NCBI RefSeq assembly: GCF_020091405.1
Contig: NZ_CP081903.1
Span: 5,146,501 to 5,210,500, forward strand
Length of the DNA: 64,000 nucleotides
Direction of reading: 5' to 3'
Origin: Bacteroides cellulosilyticus
GTDB lineage: Bacteria > Bacteroidota > Bacteroidia > Bacteroidales > Bacteroidaceae
The position numbers and the translations under genes were made by a program. Positions 51,672-60,780 of the stretch are shown piece after piece (position 1 is the stretch's first letter; every line of letters starts with the position of its first letter). The notes beneath the pieces are model-generated. The model was not told the origin of the DNA, searched no databases, and saw only the letters and a program-made list of their open reading frames with translations.

Positions 51672-52505
51672 ATGGAGGCAACATCAAATAATTGGTTTAC
51701 GAACAAATATCCTATAGGATATGCTTTGAGCGGTGGTTTTATCAAGGGTTTTGCGCATCTGGGCGTGATGCAGTCATTGTTGGAACATGACATCAAACCA
51801 AATATCCTTTCGGGAGTAAGCGCAGGAGCTTTGGCAGGCGTGTTTTATGCAGACGGTAACGAACCGCATAAAGTACTAGATTACTTCTCCGGGCATAAGT
51901 TCCAGGACCTGACCAAATTAGTCATACCGAAAGTGGGATTGTTCGAGTTAGGCGAATTTATTGATTTCCTGAAAACCAATCTGAAAGCAAAGACGATGGA
52001 AGAATTGCAAATACCTCTCATCATCACTGCAACCGACCTCGATCACGGACGTGTGGTGCATTTCCACAAAGGGAATATTGCCGAACGTGTGGCAGCTTCC
52101 TGCTGTATGCCCGTCCTCTTCTCTCCTGTAAAAATAGAAGGAACGCATTATGTAGATGGTGGGGTGTTTATGAACTTACCTGTATCTACCATCCGACGTG
52201 TTTGCAGCAAAGTGGTGGCAGTAAATGTTAGTCCGCTACTGGCGAACAAATATAAGATGAATATTGTAAGTATTGCCATGCGTTCCTACCACTTCATGTT
52301 CCGTGCCAATACGTTCCCCGAACGGGAAAAAGCGGATTTATTAATAGAACCGTATAATCTGGAGGGATACAGCAATACCGAACTGGAAAAAGCAGAAGAG
52401 ATATTTATGCAGGGATACAATGCCGCTAACACTCTTCTGGATCAGTTGAAAGCGGATCAGGGAACCATCTGGAAAGATGAAAGTAATTATCAAATCATAA
52501 AATAA
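51672..52505 (+). CDS. Patatin-like phospholipase
   Basis: 277 residues. Oxyanion-hole region GYALSGGFIKGFAHLGV (residues 16-32), nucleophile S50 in GVSAGAL (GxSxG) and the paired aspartate D162 in YVDGGVFMN. The first glycine run is GGFIKG rather than the canonical GGGxRG, a variation also seen in other Bacteroides patatins. It likely hydrolyses acyl chains from phospholipids, and has no signal peptide. It precedes the amylase gene by 8 bases, so both are probably co-transcribed. Confidence 0.9.
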   Translation: MEATSNNWFTNKYPIGYALSGGFIKGFAHLGVMQSLLEHDIKPNILSGVSAGALAGVFYADGNEPHKVLDYFSGHKFQDLTKLVIPKVGLFELGEFIDFLKTNLKAKTMEELQIPLIITATDLDHGRVVHFHKGNIAERVAASCCMPVLFSPVKIEGTHYVDGGVFMNLPVSTIRRVCSKVVAVNVSPLLANKYKMNIVSIAMRSYHFMFRANTFPEREKADLLIEPYNLEGYSNTELEKAEEIFMQGYNAANTLLDQLKADQGTIWKDESNYQIIK

Positions 52506-52513
52506 AAAATAGA

Positions 52514-54211
52514 ATGGGGAAAGATGAAAAAATGATTATCTATCAAGTGTTTACGCGCTTGTTTGGTAACAATCATAATCACTGCATCAATAACGGGAAC
52601 ATAACGGAAAACGGATGCGGTAAAATGGCAGACTTTACAGCCAAGGCACTCAATGAAATAAAGAAGTTGGGAGCCACCCATATTTGGTATACTGGTATCA
52701 TAGAGCATGCCACGCAAACGGATTATCGCCGTTACAACATACGTCCCGATCATCCGGCTATTGTTAAGGGCAAAGCAGGCTCTCCTTATGCCATCAAGGA
52801 TTATTATGACGTGGACCCGGACTTGGCAAACGATGTACCGGAACGTATGAAGGAATTTGAAAATCTGGTACAACGTACTCATCGCAGCGGTCTGAAAGTC
52901 ATTATCGATTTTGTTCCGAATCACGTTGCCCGCCAATATCATTCGGATGCACAACCTGACGGAACTTCACAGTTGGGTGCAAATGATGATCCTAATTACG
53001 CTTTCAGCCCATATAATAATTTTTACTATATCCCTCAATCTGAATTGCACGGTCAGTTCGATATGAAAGGATCGGCTGCGGAACCTTATAAAGAATGTCC
53101 TGCCAAAGCTACGGGGAACAATCGCTTCGATGCTTATCCCAACATCACCGACTGGTACGAAACCGTGAAGCTGAATTATGGAGTGGACTATCAGAATGGT
53201 GGAACCTGTCACTTCAATCCCACTCCGGACACCTGGATAAAGATGCTGGATATCCTTCTTTTCTGGGCAGACAAGAATATCGACGGCTTTCGTTGTGACA
53301 TGGCGGAAATGGTTCCGGTTGAATTCTGGGAATGGGTGATTCCACAAGTGAAAGAAAAGCATCCTGACTTGTTGTTCATTGCAGAGGTTTATAATCCGGC
53401 AGAATATCAGAATTACATATTCCGTGGAAAATTCGATTATCTATATGACAAGGTAGGACTTTATGATACGCTTCGCAATGTGATTTGCGGCTATGATTCG
53501 GCTACGGCCATTACACGTTCCTGGCAAAGTCTGGGTGGCATCGAGAAACGAATGCTGAATTTCCTGGAGAATCATGACGAACAGCGCATTGCTTCTGATT
53601 TCTTTGCCGGAAATCCGCGTAAAGCAGTTCCGGGACTGATTGTTTCAGCTTGCATGAATACTAATCCGATGATGATTTATTTCGGGCAGGAATTCGGTGA
53701 ACTGGGCATGGATAGCGAAGGTTTCAGTGGCAGAGACGGGCGTACCACTATTTTTGATTATTGGAGCGTGGATACTATTCGTCGTTGGCGGAATGGCGGA
53801 AAGTTTGACGGCAAAATGCTGACGGAAGACCAGAAACACATCCATAGTATCTACCAACGCATCCTGACGCTTTGTAACAAAGAAAAAGCAATCACTGAAG
53901 GAGAATTCTTCGATCTGATGTATGCCAACGCCAATGGCTGGCGCTTCAATGAGCATAAACAATACACATTCTTACGCAAAGCTGGAAAAGAGTTATTGTT
54001 CATTATCGTAAACTTTGACCACATTTCAGTAGATGTGGCTATCAATGTACCTTCTCATGCCTTTGATTTCCTGCAAATACCACAGATGGATGTTTATCCG
54101 GCGGTAGATTTGCTAACCGGAAAGACGGAAAGTATTAGTTTGCTGCCTTATAAGGCTACGGAAATTTCTGTAGAGGGATATAGTGGAAAGATACTGAAAA
54201 TCAAGCTATAA
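52514..54211 (+). CDS. GH13 alpha-amylase family glycosidase (cytosolic)
   Basis: 565 residues with the (beta/alpha)8 barrel and catalytic residues in place: nucleophile D262 (DGFRCDMAE), acid/base E291 (FIAEVYN) and D355 (LENHDEQR). No signal peptide, so it works inside the cell, perhaps on stored or imported alpha-glucan. A C-terminal beta domain starts near residue 470. The start is at 52514, eight bases after the patatin gene. With the branching enzyme at 56004 and a YhcH protein at 55528 it forms part of a glycogen or maltodextrin metabolism region. Confidence 0.92.
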   Translation: MGKDEKMIIYQVFTRLFGNNHNHCINNGNITENGCGKMADFTAKALNEIKKLGATHIWYTGIIEHATQTDYRRYNIRPDHPAIVKGKAGSPYAIKDYYDVDPDLANDVPERMKEFENLVQRTHRSGLKVIIDFVPNHVARQYHSDAQPDGTSQLGANDDPNYAFSPYNNFYYIPQSELHGQFDMKGSAAEPYKECPAKATGNNRFDAYPNITDWYETVKLNYGVDYQNGGTCHFNPTPDTWIKMLDILLFWADKNIDGFRCDMAEMVPVEFWEWVIPQVKEKHPDLLFIAEVYNPAEYQNYIFRGKFDYLYDKVGLYDTLRNVICGYDSATAITRSWQSLGGIEKRMLNFLENHDEQRIASDFFAGNPRKAVPGLIVSACMNTNPMMIYFGQEFGELGMDSEGFSGRDGRTTIFDYWSVDTIRRWRNGGKFDGKMLTEDQKHIHSIYQRILTLCNKEKAITEGEFFDLMYANANGWRFNEHKQYTFLRKAGKELLFIIVNFDHISVDVAINVPSHAFDFLQIPQMDVYPAVDLLTGKTESISLLPYKATEISVEGYSGKILKIKL

Positions 54212-54221
54212 TAAGATCTTC

Positions 54222-54297
54222 ACCACGAAGTAACACAGAATTCTAAGACCTACTCAATTATTTGCGTAGGTCTTAGAATTCTGTGTTACTTCGTGGT
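54222..54297. terminator. 32-base perfect hairpin, bidirectional terminator
   Basis: Arms 54222-54253 and 54266-54297 are exact complements with a 12-base loop. The right arm contains the last codons and stop of the minus-strand gene at 54286. It separates two convergent genes; the length is far above that of a standard terminator. Confidence 0.8.
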
Positions 54298-54522
54298 ACT
54301 TTCTCCTTCCAGTTTTTCCTTCAGCCTGTACAGACGCGTAATGGCCGGATTGTAAAACTCATCCGGATAATGCGCTTTGATATCGTTTATATTTGCCACC
54401 ACATATTGTCTAAGATTCATAATATTTTCGGCCTCACTTAGTTGTAACTCTTTGGGTAACTGTGCGTTCTCAGCCCACTTCATCAGAGCATTCACACTTT
54501 CTTCATCATACTTATATTCCAT
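54286..54522 (-). CDS. Small hypothetical protein (DUF6965-like)
   Basis: About 78 residues from the ATG at 54522 (the frame extends upstream, but the added residues look like random hydrophobic sequence). The core DEESVNALMKWAENAQLPKELQLSEAENIMNLRQYVVANINDIKAHYPDEFYNPAITRLYRLKEKLE is helical, and resembles small Bacteroides proteins filed under DUF6965. Function unknown. Its 3' end is embedded in the right arm of the hairpin at 54222-54297. Confidence 0.65.
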   Translation of the reverse strand: MEYKYDEESVNALMKWAENAQLPKELQLSEAENIMNLRQYVVANINDIKAHYPDEFYNPAITRLYRLKEKLEGESTTK

Positions 54523-54639
54523 ATGTTCGTATAATTTTTCTACAAAGATATAAACAAATGATAAAAACACACATACCCCTTCGAACTTTTTCTGTAGAGG
54601 CGTGTTATATAATTGTGTTTTTCATAGTATTAGATATAA

Positions 54640-54757
54640 GATTAATTAAAGGAGACTGTACCCGCTTGTGATAAGTAAGTACATCAAAAACAGAAGCGTC
54701 TGTTTGATTGATAAATGTGTAAGGAGCATCGGTTTACCAGAGCCGATGCTTTTTTTG
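54640..54757 (+). ncRNA. Candidate small RNA with intrinsic terminator
   Basis: A GC-containing stem (AGCATCGG at 54725-54732 with CCGATGCT at 54743-54750) followed by T7 forms a good terminator, but the nearest gene upstream on this strand ends at 54211, beyond another terminator. Just before it, AAACAGA-AGCG-TCTGTTT forms a second small hairpin. No credible reading frame is present. A short transcript starting around 54640-54660 would explain the terminator; no clear promoter box was found. Confidence 0.4.
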
Positions 54758-54790
54758 TCCCTGTTTGTAGCATGTTAGGAAAATTATGCG

Positions 54791-54798
54791 TAATTTTG
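54791..54798 (+). promoter_or_regulatory. -7 element for the DUF2461 gene
   Basis: TAATTTTG, 25 bases before the ATG at 54823; it fixes that ATG as the start because upstream in-frame codons would precede transcription. Confidence 0.65.
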
Positions 54799-54822
54799 TC
54801 AGATAATAAGGAAAATACCAAT

Positions 54823-55488
54823 ATGAACATCCCTGTTATTTTTCAATTCTTGAAAGAAGTGTCCGCTAACAATAACCGCGAATGGTTCAATGCTCATAAG
54901 GACTTGTATGAAGAAGCCCGTGGGGAATTTGAGAGCCTGTTATCGGCTATAATTACCCGTATCTCGCTTTTCGATGAAAGTATTCGTGGCGTTCAAGTCA
55001 AAGACTGTACTTACCGGATTTATCGTGATACGCGTTTTTCGCAGGACAAGACCCCGTATAAAACTCATTTGGGCGGATACATCAACGCCCGCGGTAAGAA
55101 ATCAGACCACTGCGGTTACTATGTTCACATTGAACCTGGCAACTGTCTGTTGGCAGGTGGTAGCTATTGCCTTCCTCCTAAGACGTTGAAAGCCGTGCGA
55201 CAGGCAGTGTATGATAACATAGACGAATTTCGCGGTATAGTTGAAAATCCGGATTTCAAGCAATACTTCCCGGTGATAGGCGAAGACTTTCTGAAAACAG
55301 CTCCCAAAGGGTTTCCAAAGGATTTTGAATATGTACAATATCTGAAATGCAAGGAATATACCTGTTACTGCAATCAACCGGACAGCTTCTTTCTGGCACC
55401 CGATTGCGTGGATCGTACAGCGGAAATCTTCAAGCAAATGAAACCTTTTGCTGATTTTCTGAATTACACGATTGACGACTTTGAATAA
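54823..55488 (+). CDS. DUF2461 family protein
   Basis: 221 residues from the ATG at 54823, which opens the typical family start MNIPVIFQFLKEVSANNNREWFNAHKDLYEEA (frame extends upstream but through the promoter). Other DUF2461 traits: RDTRFSQDKTPYKTHLGGYI and KGFPKDFEYVQYLKCKEYTC. The domain is widespread and its function is unknown. Probably in an operon with the YhcH gene 39 bases downstream and with the branching enzyme. Confidence 0.88.
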   Translation: MNIPVIFQFLKEVSANNNREWFNAHKDLYEEARGEFESLLSAIITRISLFDESIRGVQVKDCTYRIYRDTRFSQDKTPYKTHLGGYINARGKKSDHCGYYVHIEPGNCLLAGGSYCLPPKTLKAVRQAVYDNIDEFRGIVENPDFKQYFPVIGEDFLKTAPKGFPKDFEYVQYLKCKEYTCYCNQPDSFFLAPDCVDRTAEIFKQMKPFADFLNYTIDDFE

Positions 55489-55527
55489 AATTTGATAATA
55501 ATATAACTAACTTAAAACATTAAAGCT

Positions 55528-55974
55528 ATGGTAGTAGATAGATTAGAAAATTTAGAAAAATATGCATCGTTGAACCCTTTGTTTGCCCAAGCTATTGAAT
55601 TCTTGCAATCACATGACTTGAACGCTATGGAAATTGGCAAAACCGAACTGAAAGGTAAAGACCTGGTTGTAAACGTAGCTCAAACTACCCCTAAAGCTAA
55701 AGAACAAGCCAAACTGGAAACACACAATGAATTTATAGATATCCAGATTCCTCTCTCCGGTGCGGAAGTTATGGGCTATACCGCAGGAAAAGATTGCGTA
55801 CCGGCTAATGCTCCCTACAATGCAGAGAAAGATATTACTTTCTTCGAAGGACTGGCTGAAACTTATATCACTGTAAAACCTGGAATGTTTGCTATATTCT
55901 TCCCTCAAGACGGACATGCTCCTGGCATTTCTCCTGACGGTGTGAAGAAAGTCATTGTGAAAGTGAAAGCATAA
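55528..55974 (+). CDS. YhcH/YjgK/YiaL family protein
   Basis: 148 residues, a full-length member of the YhcH/YjgK/YiaL (DUF386) cupin family. Cupin residues are visible: ETHNEFIDIQIPLSGAEVMGY, where the histidine and glutamate would bind a metal, and FAIFFPQDGHAPGI with the second histidine. Members are thought to act as sugar epimerases or mutarotases in glycan use (for example on sialic or oligosaccharide intermediates). It sits 29 bases before the branching enzyme gene. Confidence 0.9.
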   Translation: MVVDRLENLEKYASLNPLFAQAIEFLQSHDLNAMEIGKTELKGKDLVVNVAQTTPKAKEQAKLETHNEFIDIQIPLSGAEVMGYTAGKDCVPANAPYNAEKDITFFEGLAETYITVKPGMFAIFFPQDGHAPGISPDGVKKVIVKVKA

Positions 55975-56003
55975 TAATCCAATCAATCAAAAACTCATCC
56001 TTT

Positions 56004-58013
56004 ATGGAAACATTGAATTTGATCAAAAACGACCCCTGGCTGGAACCTTTCGAAGATGCCATCAAAGGTCGTCATCAGCATGTATTAGACAAAGAGGCTG
56101 AACTGACGAACAAAGGGAAACAGACTTTGTCTGATTTTGCCTCGGGATATTTATATTTCGGACTTCACCGTACTGCTGACGGCTGGATTTTCCGTGAATG
56201 GGCACCCAACGCCACAGAAATATTTATTGTGGGCACATTCAATGAATGGAAAGAACTAAAGAAGTACAGTCTGAAACGTAAGGATTATGGTGTTTGGGAA
56301 ATCAAACTCCCGGCAGATGCCATGAGACACGGCGACTTATACAAACTCATTGTACATTGGGAAGGCGGTTGTGGAGAACGTATTCCTGCCTGGGTAACAC
56401 GGGTGGTACAAGATGAGCAAACCAAGATTTTCAGTGCGCAGGTCTGGGCACCGGAAAAGCCATATAAAGTAAAGAAGCGTACATTTAAACCTAATACGGA
56501 TCCTTTGCTTATCTACGAATGTCATATCGGTATGGCGCAACAGGAAGATAAGGTAGGAACTTACAATGAGTTCCGTGAAAAAACTCTTCCGCGCATAGCT
56601 AAAGCCGGATACAATTGTATTCAAATCATGGCAATTCAGGAACATCCCTACTACGGTAGCTTCGGTTACCATGTATCCAGTTTCTTTGCCGCTTCTTCCC
56701 GTTTCGGTACTCCGGAAGAACTGAAGGAGTTGATCGATACCGCACACGGATTGGGTATTGCAGTGATTATGGACATCGTTCATTCTCATGCAGTAAAGAA
56801 TGAAGTGGAAGGCTTGGGCAATTTTGCCGGTGATCCGAATCAATACTTCTACCCCGGCGCACGACGTGAACATCCGGCTTGGGACTCACTTTGTTTCGAC
56901 TATGGAAAAAATGAAGTTATCCATTTCCTTCTCTCCAACTGTAAGTACTGGCTTGAGGAATACGGATTCGACGGTTTCCGGTTCGATGGTGTAACATCTA
57001 TGCTCTATTATAGTCACGGACTGGGTGAAGCCTTCTGTAATTATGGAGACTATTTCAATGGCCATCAGGATGACAATGCCATCTGCTACCTGACACTTGC
57101 CAATAAACTTATCCACGAAGTAAATTCCAAAGCAATAACGATTGCTGAAGAAGTATCGGGAATGCCCGGTCTTGCAGCTAAAGTTGAAGACGGCGGCTAT
57201 GGTTTCGACTACCGCATGGCAATGAATATCCCCGATTATTGGATCAAGACCATCAAAGAAAAAATAGACGAAGATTGGAAACCATCCAGCATGTTCTGGG
57301 AAGTAACCAATCGTCGTAAAGATGAAAAGACCATATCTTATGCAGAAAGTCACGACCAGGCATTAGTGGGCGATAAGACGATTATCTTCCGTCTGATAGA
57401 TGCCGATATGTACTGGCATATGCAGAAAGGTGATGAAAACTACACAGTGAATCGTGGTATTGCTCTTCACAAGATGATACGTTTACTGACTTCAAGTACT
57501 ATCAATGGTGGTTATCTTAACTTCATGGGCAACGAATTCGGTCATCCCGAATGGATTGATTTTCCACGTGAAGGTAATGGATGGTCATGCAAGTATGCCC
57601 GCCGCCAGTGGGATCTGGTAGATAACAAGAATCTTACTTACCACTATATGGCCGACTTTGATGCGGATATGCTCAAAATCATTAAGAGCGTGAAAGCTTT
57701 CCAGGCAACACCTGTTCAGGAAATCTGGCACAATGACGGTGATCAGGTATTGGCATATATGCGTAAGGATTATGTCTTTGTGTTCAATTTCAATCCAAAA
57801 CAGTCATTTACCGATTATGGCTTCCTGGTTTCTCCGGGCACATATGAAGTAGTATTGAATACGGATAATCCTGCTTATGGCGGTAATGGATTAGCTGATG
57901 ACACTGTAAAACATTTCACTATTGCTGATCCTCTTTATGAAAAAGAGAAGAAGGAATGGTTGAAGTTATATATTCCTGCCCGTACAGCAGTAGTATTAAA
58001 GAAAACGAAATAA
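56004..58013 (+). CDS. glgB: 1,4-alpha-glucan branching enzyme, GH13
   Basis: 669 residues. N-terminal CBM48 module (~residues 55-145, DGWIFREWAPNATEIFIVGTFNEWKE) and GH13 barrel with nucleophile D328 (DGFRFDGVTSMLYY), acid/base E382 (TIAEEVSGMPGL) and D451 (YAESHDQALVGD). The sequence is closer to the eukaryotic-type branching enzymes (GH13_8) than to the usual bacterial GlgB, for example in NWNGIS-free N-terminus and the DGVTSMLYYSHGLG loop. It makes alpha-1,6 branches in glycogen in the cytosol. It ends the cluster behind DUF2461 and YhcH genes and is closed by a strong terminator. Confidence 0.92.
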   Translation: METLNLIKNDPWLEPFEDAIKGRHQHVLDKEAELTNKGKQTLSDFASGYLYFGLHRTADGWIFREWAPNATEIFIVGTFNEWKELKKYSLKRKDYGVWEIKLPADAMRHGDLYKLIVHWEGGCGERIPAWVTRVVQDEQTKIFSAQVWAPEKPYKVKKRTFKPNTDPLLIYECHIGMAQQEDKVGTYNEFREKTLPRIAKAGYNCIQIMAIQEHPYYGSFGYHVSSFFAASSRFGTPEELKELIDTAHGLGIAVIMDIVHSHAVKNEVEGLGNFAGDPNQYFYPGARREHPAWDSLCFDYGKNEVIHFLLSNCKYWLEEYGFDGFRFDGVTSMLYYSHGLGEAFCNYGDYFNGHQDDNAICYLTLANKLIHEVNSKAITIAEEVSGMPGLAAKVEDGGYGFDYRMAMNIPDYWIKTIKEKIDEDWKPSSMFWEVTNRRKDEKTISYAESHDQALVGDKTIIFRLIDADMYWHMQKGDENYTVNRGIALHKMIRLLTSSTINGGYLNFMGNEFGHPEWIDFPREGNGWSCKYARRQWDLVDNKNLTYHYMADFDADMLKIIKSVKAFQATPVQEIWHNDGDQVLAYMRKDYVFVFNFNPKQSFTDYGFLVSPGTYEVVLNTDNPAYGGNGLADDTVKHFTIADPLYEKEKKEWLKLYIPARTAVVLKKTK

Positions 58014-58029
58014 ATAACATACTATAAAT

Positions 58030-58067
58030 AAAAAAGCCGTGTCGGGAAATTCCAACACGGCTTTTTT
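58030..58067 (+). terminator. Bidirectional terminator behind the branching enzyme
   Basis: Perfect 13-base arms 58030-58042 and 58055-58067 with A6 and T6 tracts at the ends. Confidence 0.92.
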
Positions 58068-58085
58068 ATTCTTCTTTTCGATAGA

Positions 58086-58841
58086 TTATTTCAATTGCGC
58101 TTCAATTTGCGGCAATAGTTTCTTAATATTATCTATCATACTTTTTTCACGAGGTTTGTCTGCCGAGAGTAAGGGGAGTGCGCGTTCCAGATACGTTTTA
58201 GCATTCTGGAAGTTTTTGTCAGCGATTTCTTTCTGTGCATCGTACTTAGCTTTATCTGAATTAGCCAATGGTGCTGCATTCTTCAGAACTAAAGCTGCCT
58301 TGTTATAAGAAAGTGTACCCAAGCTGTACAATGCGTTGGTATTCTTTTCATCGTCAGCAAGTACCTGTTTGAAAGCTTCTTCAGCATCATCCAGTTTATT
58401 AGCCTTTTGTGCTTTAATACCGGCATTCAGATAATAATTAGCATGAAGTCTTTTCAATGTCTTGTTTTCTGGAGCTGCTTCTATACCCTCTTTCAGAGTA
58501 GCAAGATACTCACTGTCTTTTTTCAAATCCTTCAATGCACCGGCTTTACCTACATATGCATTTCCCAGATTGTATTTCTTTTGAATAGCAATATCAAAAT
58601 ACTTGAGAGCTTCTTCCGGTTTTTTGATTTTATCGGCACAAACGCCGCAGTTGTAAGCGATAACAGAGTCCTGATTGTTTGTCTGTGTCAGGTAGGTACT
58701 GAATTTTGTAAATGCTTCCTGGTAATTTTTGGCTTCGAGTGCTGCCTTTCCTTCGTTAATTAGATTTCCAGGTTCTGTAGTTTGCGCAAAAAAGTTAGTT
58801 GCTGCACAACACAGCGCAATGGATAACAAAAATTTTTTCAT
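58086..58841 (-). CDS. Tetratricopeptide repeat protein, exported
   Basis: 251 residues with a cleavable signal peptide (~1-19, FFAQ). The rest is at least five TPR-like helix pairs, such as NYQEAFTKFSTYLTQTNNQDSVIAYNCGVCADKIKKPEEALKYFDIAIQKKYNLGNAYVGKAGALKDLKKD. A periplasmic or outer-membrane scaffold role is likely; no partner is evident. Monocistronic; converges with the branching enzyme gene. Confidence 0.88.
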   Translation of the reverse strand: MKKFLLSIALCCAATNFFAQTTEPGNLINEGKAALEAKNYQEAFTKFSTYLTQTNNQDSVIAYNCGVCADKIKKPEEALKYFDIAIQKKYNLGNAYVGKAGALKDLKKDSEYLATLKEGIEAAPENKTLKRLHANYYLNAGIKAQKANKLDDAEEAFKQVLADDEKNTNALYSLGTLSYNKAALVLKNAAPLANSDKAKYDAQKEIADKNFQNAKTYLERALPLLSADKPREKSMIDNIKKLLPQIEAQLK

Positions 58842-59148
58842 GTGCTTTAAATTTTAAAAGTTGATATCCCAAAATTAGTGTTCATAACTATAGAAGCAAA
58901 ACCATTTTAACTTTTTTGTAGTTTTTAGGACAGCTGTAACAAATGTTATTTTACGTAAATTTCAAAGGGAATTGTCTACAGAACAACAACATGAGAAAAA
59001 CAAATTGTGCACATAATCAAAATAGATTATATTTAGAATGAAAATAAATCATACAGAAAAATCACTGCATTGTACAGAATTACCCTAATTAATGAAACAG
59101 AAAAAGTCGCAAATGCTTATTTATTAGCGATTTGCGACTTTTCTTCTG
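58842..59148. other. Intergenic with TPR promoter region and tRNA terminator
   Basis: 307 bases without a protein gene. Left part is the upstream region of the TPR gene; the right part holds a hairpin at 59102-59142 that ends the minus-strand tRNA transcript. Confidence 0.6.
59102..59142 (-). terminator. Terminator downstream of tRNA-Arg
   Basis: 13-base perfect arms 59102-59114 and 59130-59142 (AAAAGTCGCAAAT and complement), with extra GCT/AGC pairing inside. Confidence 0.8.
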
Positions 59149-59222
<74 letters not shown>

Positions 59223-59322
59223 ATCCTTAATTGCGGTGCAAAGGTACGCTTTTCTGTGAAATTTGCAAAGATTTTACGCAGAAAATATTTTGTAAATAAA
59301 TGCTTTTATATCCGATTAGATG

Positions 59323-60780
59323 TTATAATCCTAATGGTAAACCAGTTACATACCATAAAATAAATAACAAAGTCCAGGCTAATAATATATATAGAGAGTA
59401 TCTCCATGTATATTTCAGTAATGAACCATAGGTCGCTTGCTTATCATATTGCTGCATGTAAGTAAGGATAAGAGGCATGTAGAACATGAAAGGAGTGATG
59501 GCATTGGTGGCACTGTCGCCAATACGAAAAGCGCATTGCACCATATCCGGAGAAATCCCCATATTGGCAAAGAACGGAACAAAGATGAAAGACATGAAAG
59601 TCCACTTGGCAGTGGCAGAGACCATAATAAGGTTCACAAGTGCTGTAAATAGAATAAATAGAATGAGTATCCATAAACTCCCAAGATGGATGGACGAAAG
59701 CATGTCCGCTCCCATAATGGCTATACATTTATCCAAATGAGAATACTCGAAACACGCAAACATCTGAGCAGCAAAGAAAGCGATAACAAAGTAAACACCC
59801 AACAATTTCATAGGTTGAGTAAGCCCCTCAATCACATCTCCATCTGTACGATAACGACCGGAAGCAAAGCCATAAACCATCCCCATAAGCCCGATACCAA
59901 AAGAAAGCAAAAACAGAATGCCCTCTATAAAAGGAGAACGGATCAGACCACCATTCACACTACGCAAAATACCCCATGAAGAGAAAGTAGCCCAAAGAAT
60001 CACGGTTGTATAAATCACCCCGATAGATACTGCACCTATCATAGCACGACGTTCTTTGCGGGATAATTGCTTATAACCATTGAAACGAATATGACCGGCA
60101 TATTCCCCCAAAGCCGGAAGAAGATTACGGCGGGTTACCTGATAAATAATAAAAGCCAGCAAAAAAGTAGATGCAAACAAGAAATAGTAATTGCATAAAG
60201 GCCCTGTATTTCCAGGTGACACATTTGCCATATCTGCGGCTTCTTGGGTACTGGCAGCAAGCATAGGATCCAAAGTACTTAGCATCAGGTTAGCGCTATA
60301 CCCACACGAAACAGAAACGTATGCCGTAATAATACCTGCAACCGGATGCAGACCGACCGAATGGAACAAAGTTGCTGCAATCGGTAAAAGAATAATGTAT
60401 CCGGCATCCCCTACTACATTGGAAAGTAATCCCAAGAAAATAACCAGTATCACCATGCGCCATGGATTATGCTTACGACGTGCCCCACCACGGATACAAG
60501 CATCTATAAAACCTGAATGTTGTGCCACCCCGATACCAAACATAGCCACAATTACTAAGCCCAGCGGAGCAAACCCCGTGAAATTAGTAACCACATGCCG
60601 CAACAGCCAACGAACACCTTCCGGACTAAGCAAACTTTGTACCCGTATCTCCTCCCCTGTTTGCGGTTGAAACACGCTCAGGCCGTAAATGTCAAATATC
60701 CACGATAAGACAATGACAGCCAGCGTCAACAAGAGAAACATTGTTGCCGGATGCGGTAAACGCCATTTGTTATTCATCAT
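59323..60780 (-). CDS. AbgT family transporter
   Basis: 485 residues with about 11-12 membrane segments. AbgT family traits: GGLIRSPFIEGILFLLSFGIGLMGMVYGFASG, PMKLLGVYFVIAFFAAQMFACF and FVPFFANMGISPDMVQCAFRIGDSATNAITPFMFYMPLILTYMQQYDK. The family includes p-aminobenzoyl-glutamate importers and some sulfonamide exporters. Its start overlaps the stop of the response regulator by 11 bases, so the two are co-translated; this suggests signal-controlled transport. Short (485 against ~510). Confidence 0.88.
   Translation of the reverse strand: MMNNKWRLPHPATMFLLLTLAVIVLSWIFDIYGLSVFQPQTGEEIRVQSLLSPEGVRWLLRHVVTNFTGFAPLGLVIVAMFGIGVAQHSGFIDACIRGGARRKHNPWRMVILVIFLGLLSNVVGDAGYIILLPIAATLFHSVGLHPVAGIITAYVSVSCGYSANLMLSTLDPMLAASTQEAADMANVSPGNTGPLCNYYFLFASTFLLAFIIYQVTRRNLLPALGEYAGHIRFNGYKQLSRKERRAMIGAVSIGVIYTTVILWATFSSWGILRSVNGGLIRSPFIEGILFLLSFGIGLMGMVYGFASGRYRTDGDVIEGLTQPMKLLGVYFVIAFFAAQMFACFEYSHLDKCIAIMGADMLSSIHLGSLWILILFILFTALVNLIMVSATAKWTFMSFIFVPFFANMGISPDMVQCAFRIGDSATNAITPFMFYMPLILTYMQQYDKQATYGSLLKYTWRYSLYILLAWTLLFILWYVTGLPLGL

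Noticed and set aside
58922..59100. Additional small gene upstream of the TPR gene
   Set aside because: Only AT-rich sequence with no start signal or conserved pattern was seen.
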